The notes below the pieces were generated by a model, which was not told where the DNA came from, made no database searches, and worked only from the letters and a program-made list of their open reading frames with translations. A stretch of 64,000 bases of DNA from contig CAKZQQ010000006.1 of the NCBI GenBank assembly GCA_937141405.1, positions 1 through 64,000 of the forward strand. Direction: 5' to 3'. Source of the DNA: an uncultured Campylobacterota bacterium (GTDB lineage: Bacteria; Campylobacterota; Campylobacteria; Campylobacterales; Sulfurovaceae). Every line of letters starts with the position of its first letter. Positions within the stretch are counted from its first letter, which is position 1. The position numbers were made by a program, and so were the translations under genes. This document shows positions 1-9,700 of the stretch, in pieces.

Positions 1-87
1 ACGGGTGTGGGAATGTAGGTCGCTGCCACATTGAGAATTCTTTCTTTATTTACAAAATCATTTTTTTATTATTGTTTGAGGGTTGTT

Positions 88-298
88 TATCAATATGTAG
101 GGTTACCCCTCGTGGTATCCAGTGTTAGAATATTCATCTATGGGCAACCATAAAGGATTGCCCCTACACATAAATCGCACATTTCAATTTTTGTTTTCAT
201 CAATATGTAGGGGTGCCCCTCGTGGGTACCCAGTGTCGGATATATATTTGCCGGCAATTATAAAGGATTTCCCCTGCGTACAAATCATATATTTTGAC
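88..298. repeat. Two tandem copies of a ~110-bp interspersed repeat
   Basis: Two similar units lie head to tail, starting near 88 and 198 (shared start TCAATATGTAGGG at about 90 and 200). Each unit opens with a GTAGGG...CCCCTCGTGG block and closes with an AACCATAAAGGATTGCCCC-like block, so each can fold as an imperfect inverted repeat. The two copies differ at a modest number of positions. This resembles the non-coding miniature palindromic repeats scattered through many bacterial genomes. The rest of 1-591 is very AT-rich and I see no gene in it. Confidence 0.6.
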
Positions 299-524
299 TG
301 AATTGATTGTAAAAGTTATATTTTTCTAATTATTTTTCCTTTAATATTCTAAAATTGTGCCATTAATCATTTATTTTGCAAAACCGATAGTTCATTCAAA
401 CTAAATCTAATATTTAATAACAAATTAATTTATTAAATAATATCAAGCTATAGCATTATTCTTACGGATAATTATTATTATTTGTACAGTAAAATAGATG
501 CAAAATAAAAAAATGATTAAATTA

Positions 525-557
525 ATTAACGTTTTTTTAATCTTTTTTAAGTATAAT
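525..557 (+). promoter_or_regulatory. Putative sigma-70 promoter of the adhesin operon
   Basis: A perfect TATAAT hexamer at 552-557 is preceded by T-rich tracts (about 531-548) rather than a clear -35 box, which is the usual Campylobacterota sigma-70 promoter form. It lies 35 bases before the ATG at 592, and a ribosome-binding site (AAGGGGG) sits between them. Confidence 0.5.
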
Positions 558-591
558 CGTGTATTTATTTTATATTAAGCAAGGGGGAACA

Positions 592-1440
592 ATGAAAAAA
601 TCATTTACCTATTATTTGGCAAGCTTACTTTTACTCTCTATATTTATGGGTGGTTGTACATCCAAAGAGGTGACTAAATCCGGCTCAATCGTATACCCTG
701 ATAGCGATTCAAAGATTCTTTTTTACAGAGATGCTGATACAACAGGGAAGCCTGTAACGATCAGAGTAGAAGATAGAATCGTTGGTGTCTTAAAACCAAA
801 AGAATACCTTAGTGTGCCCGTATGCATAGGGAAACATACTATAAAGGTATCTACAAGAGGCGCCGATAATGCTATGCATGACAAGAGTGCTTCTGTTGTC
901 GTAGATAACAATGCAAGCAAATACATCTATATCGATACAAGCAAAGCAATCGCAGAACCAAAGGCTGTTAGCGTTGCTTCTGATGATATGATTACTAGCG
1001 GAAGATCAGAGGGCGGTTATATGGTCAATAGATATGTACCGAATTGTACACGATACATTGATCTCTCTTCGGATGTTCTTTTTGCTTTTGGTGAAGCGAA
1101 ACTTACTCCAAAAGGAGAGGCTCTTTTGAGTGAATTGGTCACTACTTTAAAAACAAAAGCAATCGATATCAAAAAACTTGTTATCGAAGGGCATACAGAC
1201 ATCATCGGGGGAACAGCTTATAACAATAATCTTTCTAAAAAAAGAGCACAAGCTGTTGTTGATTTCTTTAAAAAACAAGGTCTAAAAATCCCTATGGTTG
1301 CAGTCGGAATGGGTGAGAAATATCCTATCACAAAAGGTTGCGAAAAAGTGAGTCCAAGAGCGAAGATGATAGAGTGCTTGAAGCCTGATAGAAGAGTCAG
1401 AATAGAGCTTATCAACAAAACACAACTTATAAAAAAGTAA
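592..1440 (+). CDS. OmpA-family outer-membrane lipoprotein
   Basis: This is a 282-residue lipoprotein expected to anchor the outer membrane to peptidoglycan. The ATG at 592 is preferred over an in-frame GTG at 559 because AAGGGGG lies just upstream and a signal peptide then starts directly, MKKSFTYYL... ending in the lipobox FMGGC. The middle part (about residues 40-120) is a beta-rich region of unknown role. The C-terminal ~115 residues are an OmpA-like peptidoglycan-binding domain, with the motif EGHTD followed by LSKKRAQAV and a terminal RRVRIEL. It is followed after 11 bases by the BapA-like gene and probably shares its transcript. A role in holding or displaying the two large secreted proteins downstream is inference from position only. 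Confidence 0.85.
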   Translation: MKKSFTYYLASLLLLSIFMGGCTSKEVTKSGSIVYPDSDSKILFYRDADTTGKPVTIRVEDRIVGVLKPKEYLSVPVCIGKHTIKVSTRGADNAMHDKSASVVVDNNASKYIYIDTSKAIAEPKAVSVASDDMITSGRSEGGYMVNRYVPNCTRYIDLSSDVLFAFGEAKLTPKGEALLSELVTTLKTKAIDIKKLVIEGHTDIIGGTAYNNNLSKKRAQAVVDFFKKQGLKIPMVAVGMGEKYPITKGCEKVSPRAKMIECLKPDRRVRIELINKTQLIKK

Positions 1441-1451
1441 GGAGATAGATC

Positions 1452-3674
1452 ATGGCAACAAATGTTATAAAAATTATTGATTCTCAAGATAAAGTTGTTT
1501 CCCAGACACAAGTTGCTTCGGGGAAATCGATCACAGTTTCTGCTAAAGAGGGACAATCCTATGAGTTTGTCAGCGGCGCTACTAAAAGAGCTCCTGATGA
1601 GATCAAAACAACAAGAGAGGGGAACAATCTCAAAGTTGAGATCAAAGATGGGGATGCAACATCGACAGTTGTTGTAGAAGATTACTATACCAATGGCGAG
1701 GGAGACCTCATAGGTTTGGCAGAAGATGGGCACTTCTATAACTTTGTACCTGAAGAGATGGGCAATGACTATATGGTAACTGATCTTGCCGATGGTGTCT
1801 CATCATTTCAAGCACTTGGGAGCGAGGGCGATAGCATGTCACCTTGGTGGCTCGGTTTACCTCTCCTTGCTTTAGGTGCTGCCGGCGGCGGTGGCGGTTC
1901 AGGAGCAGCCAATACTCTTGATACCACTGCGCCTGATGCACCGAGTGTGACTATGGTAACAGATGATTATGATATGCAAGCAGCGCTTAATTCAACCATG
2001 TGGGGCGCATATGATGATACTGGTAGTTGGAGTTTTGATAGCGCAACAGAAGAGTGGAGTGTAAGTAGTGGTACTGTAAGTCTTATTGATAATACGATTG
2101 TTACAAATGCAAATGGAGAAGAGCTTATATTCAGCGGGACCGGTGGAGAAGCAGGGGCGAAGATAAGTCTTTATGATGGTGTTGTTGTTGATCCAGATCA
2201 ACCAAACGGAACTCTATTGGGAGAAGCTACTGTTGCAAGTGATGGCAGTTGGAGCGTAACTATTGATGACGGTAAAGAGCTTGCCGATGGAGAGTACAGT
2301 CTCGTTTTGACACAAACAGATATAGCAGGCAATGTGAAAGAAGACGGAACAATAATAAATGTTATTATCGATAAAACGATTCCTATTGATCCAGGTAATT
2401 TCCAAATAAAAGATAGCACTCACAGTAGAGGATATTATGATGCAGTGCCAGGTGATGATGATACAAGCACTCCAACAGGAGATAATTACTATTTTAAAAA
2501 TGAATTTACATTGAGTGATACGCTTGGAACATCAATGCAGGGTACAGAAAGTGTATACAATGAAGGCGATAGTATATGTATTGAACTATATAATAGTACT
2601 ACAGATGTTACATATCGTATCATAGATTCAACGCTTGGAATAGAAGCTTCAGCAATTGTTGATAGCGACGGCAAATGGAGTGTTGATGTATATAGTGAAA
2701 CAGTTTATATGCAGAATACATTAACGGGAGAATGGGAGAAAGCAGACCTTGCTGATGGAGAATATATTCCAAAAATAGCAGTAGTTGAACCAAGTGGTAA
2801 TGTTAGTGGATTAATAGATGGCGGTGGTCGTTTCGCGATAGACACTACGGCACCCGAAGCAAATAGTATTGAAAGTTTTGCAAGGGATAACAATGACAAT
2901 ATAATGCTAAAAGGACAGATTAACAATTATCAAAAAGTTGGACTTGCTACTAGTGATAGTGAAAGCGGTAATGATATATACGATCGGGATTATGATGTTC
3001 TTACGGGCACTGAAGCATCAAAACTTTATATCTATAGAAGTGATGACGGCGGAAGCTATGCTCCTGTAGGAGAAGTTAATGTGGGGCAGTCGGTTAATTC
3101 GGATTGGTCGTGGATAGATACAGATATAGCAGATGATGGGGTTTATACATACAAGGTTGAGACACTTGATGTGGCCGGCAATAGCTCTGTGGGCGAAGCT
3201 TTTTATGCTGTAGTTGATGCCGATAGAGACGGTAATTATGATGGAGCCACTGCAGGGGTTGCAGGTACTGATGGAAATGAGGTATTTCAAACAGATGTAC
3301 TCAATTTAGGCTTCCAACTTGATGGAGGTGCCGGCGTAGATACATTGGTTTTAAATCCAACTTCTTCTACTGCTACTACTTTGACATTAGATAGCAACAC
3401 GGTAAATTTTGAAATTTACAATCTTGGTACTACGGCTACACTCAAAATAGACGATCTTGCATCAGTGCAAAATGCAGGTTCAGAATATACAGACCATGCA
3501 TTAACTATTCAAGGTAAAACTGGAAGTGAAGTAGATCTTGAACTTGATGCTGCTGCTTGGGTAGATACAGGGGACAATCAAGTAATTGATGGCGTAACAT
3601 ATAATGTATATCATTATGATGGAGCTGATACAAGTAGTAATCTTTGGATTCAAGACGGCGTAAGCGTTATATAG
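1452..3674 (+). CDS. BapA-like secreted surface protein with Ig-like repeats
   Basis: A 740-residue protein with no classical signal peptide. Residues 1-125 look like the N-terminal prefix domain of BapA-type biofilm proteins (a beta-rich head including DYYTNGEGDLIGLAEDG). A hydrophobic stretch with WWLGLPLLALG and a glycine run follows at 132-151. From about 158 come Ig-like modules of the bacterial Big type, each opening with a TTAPDAP- or TAPEANS-like motif. The last ~120 residues end in a GVTYNVY module shared with the next gene. These features fit a type I secretion substrate retained at the cell surface. The start is supported by GGAG at 1441-1444. It contains a single cysteine. No type I exporter genes lie in the window. 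Confidence 0.75.
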   Translation: MATNVIKIIDSQDKVVSQTQVASGKSITVSAKEGQSYEFVSGATKRAPDEIKTTREGNNLKVEIKDGDATSTVVVEDYYTNGEGDLIGLAEDGHFYNFVPEEMGNDYMVTDLADGVSSFQALGSEGDSMSPWWLGLPLLALGAAGGGGGSGAANTLDTTAPDAPSVTMVTDDYDMQAALNSTMWGAYDDTGSWSFDSATEEWSVSSGTVSLIDNTIVTNANGEELIFSGTGGEAGAKISLYDGVVVDPDQPNGTLLGEATVASDGSWSVTIDDGKELADGEYSLVLTQTDIAGNVKEDGTIINVIIDKTIPIDPGNFQIKDSTHSRGYYDAVPGDDDTSTPTGDNYYFKNEFTLSDTLGTSMQGTESVYNEGDSICIELYNSTTDVTYRIIDSTLGIEASAIVDSDGKWSVDVYSETVYMQNTLTGEWEKADLADGEYIPKIAVVEPSGNVSGLIDGGGRFAIDTTAPEANSIESFARDNNDNIMLKGQINNYQKVGLATSDSESGNDIYDRDYDVLTGTEASKLYIYRSDDGGSYAPVGEVNVGQSVNSDWSWIDTDIADDGVYTYKVETLDVAGNSSVGEAFYAVVDADRDGNYDGATAGVAGTDGNEVFQTDVLNLGFQLDGGAGVDTLVLNPTSSTATTLTLDSNTVNFEIYNLGTTATLKIDDLASVQNAGSEYTDHALTIQGKTGSEVDLELDAAAWVDTGDNQVIDGVTYNVYHYDGADTSSNLWIQDGVSVI

Positions 3675-3704
3675 TAATAAAATTTAAAATAAAAAAGGAA
3701 AAAA

Positions 3705-6700
3705 ATGGCAACGGTAAATTATACAGATGTAAATTTAGATGCACAAAACGGAGAGGCTATTGTTACTTATGTATCTAGTGAACCAATAATGTATTTAAAC
3801 TTGACAGAAGATTATGGCGGGGCATTAGAATTGGTGCAAACATCTTCTACAACATGGGAATTGAGAATAATCGATATCGATGGATTACCAAGTAGTTTCG
3901 AGCCACAAATTATCGGAAGAGATTTTTCTTTCATAACGGTTACGCCTTCCCCATTAACTGTTGAGTTAACTTATCTAAATGGTTTCGAAGCTGTTGCTGA
4001 TACAGCAGATACTCAGATAAATGAGGCTGTAACTACAGATGTATTGGATAATGATAACGGGGCAAGTGATGCGACAGTGGTTTCTGTAAGCGTTGATCCC
4101 ACACAAGGAACAGCAGTTATCAATCCTGATGGCACAGTAACTTTTACGCCTGCAGAAAACTTTTTAGGTGATGCAACTGTCACTTATACCATAGAAAACG
4201 CCGATGGTGAGACATCTTCAAGCACACTTACTGTGACTGTTTCCGATACCGTTGCCCCAACCCAAACAACAACTATCACAAGCATCATAGATGATGCAGA
4301 ATTCAATGTAGGTATTATCGCTGATGGTGGTGTTACAAATGATACAACACCGACACTTGAGGGAACTATCTCTGATGCTCTTGATTCAAACGAAGTTGTA
4401 GCTGTCTATAGAGACGGTGTAAAAGTAGGCGAAGCAACAGTAAGTGGTACTACATGGACATTTACTGATGCCGGACTTGTTGATGGCGATCATGCGTATA
4501 CTGCTAGAGTAGAAGATAGTGCAGGCAATCAAGGAGACAACTCAAATGAGTATAACATTGTTGTAGATACTGTAGCCCCTGTAGAGTCTACCGTTATCAC
4601 AACTATCGTAGATGATATCACTCCTGTTGTCGGTAACCTTAGCAATGGTGATACTACAAACGATACTACACCGACTCTTGAAGGAACCGTGAGTGTTGCT
4701 CTTGAAGCAGGAGAAGAGGTAATTATCTTACGAAATGGTGTAGAGATAGGTACAGCTACTATGACAGATGCAACACATTGGGAGTTTGCTGATAGCGGGC
4801 TCGTAGATGGTACGACATATACTTACACAGCTAGAGTAGAAGACGCTGCAGGTAATAGAGGTGCTATCTCCAATAAGTATAATATAACTATCGATACTTC
4901 AGCACCTACACAAACAGTGACTATAGATAAAGCAGTTGATGATGTAGCCCCATACACGGGTGATCTTGCAAGCGGTGATGTGACAAACGACTCAACACCT
5001 GAACTTCAAGGACACCTTGATGCCTCTTTAGGTACAAACGAAGTTGTTGCTATCTATAGAGATGGAACATATGTCGGTGATGCTACTGTAAATGGTACTA
5101 CATGGACATTTACAGATGGTGGACTTGCTAACGGTGAGGATTATACTTACACAGCCAGAGTAGAAGACGCTGCAGGCAATCAAGGTACAACTTCTAACGC
5201 ATTTGATCTTAGTATCGATACAGGTGGCCCTTCAGCAAATGCTGCTATCACAGCTATCAATGATGATGTAGCGCCTGTCATAGGAGCTATAGCAAACAAT
5301 GGAACAACAAACGACACAACACCGACACTCGAGGGAACTATAACAGGTACACTTGATGCAGGCGATAGCGTAGTTGTCTATAGAGACGGCGTAGCAATAG
5401 GTGAAGCAACTGTAAGCGGTACTACTTGGAGCTTTGAAGATAGTGGACTTGTAGATGGTGAAACTTATGTATATACTGTTCGAGTAGAAGATATAGCAGG
5501 GAATCCGGGAACAACTTCAAGTACCTATACTATCAGCGTAGATACATCAGCACCTACGCAAGATATAGCAATTGATCGTGCGATTGATAATGTTGACCCT
5601 GTTTCAGGTGATATCCCTAACGGTGGATTTACTAATGATGATACTCCTGAACTTCAAGGGCATATCGATGCAGCTCTGGGTGCAGGAGAGAGCGTAGTAA
5701 TCTACCGCGATGGTGTTGAGATAGGCACAGCTACTATGATAACAAGCACAACATGGAGCTTTACTGATAGTTCATTAGCAAGCGGTAGTACATATGAATA
5801 TACGGCATATGTTAAAGATGCTGCAGGCAATATCTCTGATGTCTCTAACGCAATCGGCTTTACTGTTGATACGAGTGGCGTTAACCAAACTACACAGATA
5901 CTTCATATCCATGATGATGTCGATCCTGTAACAGGTGCTGTAGCAAATAACGGAACAACAAATGATACGACACCGACACTTGAAGGAAGCGTTAATGTAC
6001 TTCTTGGAACAGGAGACAAAGTCATCGTCTATAGAGATGGTGTGGAGATAGGTGAAGCGACAGTAAGCGGTACATCATGGACATTTGAAGATACTTTGGC
6101 AAGTGATGGTACTTATGCTTACACGGCACTTGTTGAAAATGCTGCAGGCACACAAGGTTCTCTCTCTCAAGAGTATACAGTTACACTCGATACAACACCA
6201 CCAAGTGCTACAACAACTATAGACAGCTATAGTGATGATGTGGGTGCACTTCAAGGTGATTTCGGTAGTGGAACAGATACTGATGATACAACGCCTACAC
6301 TCAACGGTACGATAACAGGTGCACTTGATGTAGGTGATGTTGTTGCTATCTATAGAGATGGAACATATCTCGGTAATGCTACTCTTAACGGTAATAGCTG
6401 GAGCTATACCGATAGTGGGCTTGTTAATGGCAACGACTATACTTATACTGCGAGAGTAGAAGATGCCGCAGGTAATCAAGGTGCAACTTCTAATGCGTTT
6501 GATATCGGTATTGATACCAATGGTCCAACAGTAGGCACGACTATCACAGGTGTAAATGATGATGTAGCTCCTGTTGTCGGTGCTGTAGCTAATAATGGTT
6601 ATACAAACGACACTACTCCTGAACTTCAAGGAACTATCACTAGTGCTTTAGGTTTAGGCGAAGTTGTAGCTGTCTATAGAGATGGTGTAAAAGTAGGTGA

Positions 6701-9700
6701 AGCAACCATAAGCGGCACAACTTGGAGTTTCACAGATGCCGGACTAAGCGATGGCGAGGATTATACTTATACTGCGAGAGTAGAAGATAGTGCCGGGAAT
6801 CCTGGAGGCGACTCAAATAGTTATACTATCAATGTAGACATATCTGCCCCAACCCAAACAACAACTATCACAAGCATCATAGATGATGCAGAATTCAATG
6901 TAGGTATTATCGCTGATGGTGGTGTTACAAATGATACAACACCGACACTTGAGGGAACTATCTCTGATGCTCTTGATTCAAACGAAGTTGTAGCTGTCTA
7001 TAGAGACGGTGTAAAAGTAGGCGAAGCAACAGTAAGTGGTACTACATGGACATTTACTGATGCCGGACTTGTTGATGGCGATCATGCGTATACTGCTAGA
7101 GTAGAAGATAGTGCAGGCAATCAAGGAGACAACTCAAATGAGTATAACATTGTTGTAGATACTGTAGCCCCTGTAGAGTCTACCGTTATCACAACTATCG
7201 TAGATGATATCACTCCTGTTGTCGGTAACCTTAGCAATGGTGATACTACAAACGATACTACACCGACTCTTGAAGGAACCGTGAGTGTTGCTCTTGAAGC
7301 AGGAGAAGAGGTAATTATCTTACGAAATGGTGTAGAGATAGGTACAGCTACTATGACAGATGCAACACATTGGGAGTTTGCTGATAGCGGGCTCGTAGAT
7401 GGTACGACATATACTTACACAGCTAGAGTAGAAGACGCTGCAGGTAATAGAGGTGCTATCTCCAATAAGTATAATATAACTATCGATACTTCAGCACCTA
7501 CACAAACAGTGACTATAGATAAAGCAGTTGATGATGTAGCCCCATACACGGGTGATCTTGCAAGCGGTGATGTGACAAACGACTCAACACCTGAACTTCA
7601 AGGACACCTTGATGCCTCTTTAGGTACAAACGAAGTTGTTGCTATCTATAGAGATGGAACATATGTCGGTGATGCTACTGTAAATGGTACTACATGGACA
7701 TTTACAGATGGTGGACTTGCTAACGGTGAGGATTATACTTACACAGCCAGAGTAGAAGACGCTGCAGGCAATCAAGGTACAACTTCTAACGCATTTGATC
7801 TTAGTATCGATACAGGTGGCCCTTCAGCAAATGCTGCTATCACAGCTATCAATGATGATGTAGCGCCTGTCATAGGAGCTATAGCAAACAATGGAACAAC
7901 AAACGACACAACACCGACACTCGAGGGAACTATAACAGGTACACTTGATGCAGGCGATAGCGTAGTTGTCTATAGAGACGGCGTAGCAATAGGTGAAGCA
8001 ACTGTAAGCGGTACTACTTGGAGCTTTGAAGATAGTGGACTTGTAGATGGTGAAACTTATGTATATACTGTTCGAGTAGAAGATATAGCAGGGAATCCGG
8101 GAACAACTTCAAGTACCTATACTATCAGCGTAGATACATCAGCACCTACGCAAGATATAGCAATTGATCGTGCGATTGATAATGTTGACCCTGTTTCAGG
8201 TGATATCCCTAACGGTGGATTTACTAATGATGATACTCCTGAACTTCAAGGGCATATCGATGCAGCTCTGGGTGCAGGAGAGAGCGTAGTAATCTACCGC
8301 GATGGTGTTGAGATAGGCACAGCTACTATGATAACAAGCACAACATGGAGCTTTACTGATAGTTCATTAGCAAGCGGTAGTACATATGAATATACGGCAT
8401 ATGTTAAAGATGCTGCAGGCAATATCTCTGATGTCTCTAACGCAATCGGCTTTACTGTTGATACGAGTGGCGTTAACCAAACTACACAGATACTTCATAT
8501 CCATGATGATGTCGATCCTGTAACAGGTGCTGTAGCAAATAACGGAACAACAAATGATACGACACCGACACTTGAAGGAAGCGTTAATGTACTTCTTGGA
8601 ACAGGAGACAAAGTCATCGTCTATAGAGATGGTGTGGAGATAGGTGAAGCGACAGTAAGCGGTACATCATGGACATTTGAAGATACTTTGGCAAGTGATG
8701 GTACTTATGCTTACACGGCACTTGTTGAAAATGCTGCAGGCACACAAGGTTCTCTCTCTCAAGAGTATACAGTTACACTCGATACAACACCACCAAGTGC
8801 TACAACAACTATAGACAGCTATAGTGATGATGTGGGTGCACTTCAAGGTGATTTCGGTAGTGGAACAGATACTGATGATACAACGCCTACACTCAACGGT
8901 ACGATAACAGGTGCACTTGATGTAGGTGATGTTGTTGCTATCTATAGAGATGGAACATATCTCGGTAATGCTACTCTTAACGGTAATAGCTGGAGCTATA
9001 CCGATAGTGGGCTTGTTAATGGCAACGACTATACTTATACTGCGAGAGTAGAAGATGCCGCAGGTAATCAAGGTGCAACTTCTAATGCGTTTGATATCGG
9101 TATTGATACAACCCCTCCTGTAACCAATAGTATCGATATCACCTATATCACAGAAGATACCGGTGTTAGTGATACAGATTTTATAACCTATGATCAAACG
9201 CTTGTTATCGGCGGTACACTTGCAAATGCACTTCAAAGTGATGAGTGGGTTCAAGTAAGCCTTGATGGTGGCACAACTTGGGTTGATGCTACGGTAAGCG
9301 GTACAACATGGAGTTATGACAATACAGGCACTACGCTTGCAGAGGGTGATTACGATACACAAGTACGCATCGTAGATGTTGCAGGCAATGTCGGAGCAAC
9401 TGATGCGCAAACTGTGACTGTCGATACAACACCTCCGGCGACAAACAGTATCGATATCACCTATATCACAGAAGATACGGGAACTGCGGGTGATTTTATA
9501 ACCTATGATCAAACACTTGTTATCGGTGGTACACTTGCAAATGCACTTGGTGCAAATGAGCTCGTTCAAGTAAGCCTTGATGGTGGCACAACTTGGGTTG
9601 ATGCTACGGTAAGCGGTACAACATGGAGTTATGACAATACCGGTAGTGCTTTAAGCCTTGGCGAATATGATGTCGAAGCGCGCATCATAGATATTGCAGG

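Noticed and set aside
88-298. CRISPR array
   Set aside because: Only two long imperfect units with internal symmetry; no short identical repeats with unique spacers and no cas genes.
559-591. GTG at 559 as start of the OmpA-type lipoprotein
   Set aside because: It overlaps the likely transcription start region and places extra residues before the signal peptide; the ATG at 592 has a strong ribosome site.
8667-9569. Long minus-strand open frame (300 codons), with a shorter copy at 6075-6629
   Set aside because: Both lie antisense to the repeated Ig modules and share the same cysteine- and isoleucine-rich translation; they arise from the codon pattern of the duplicated adhesin gene.
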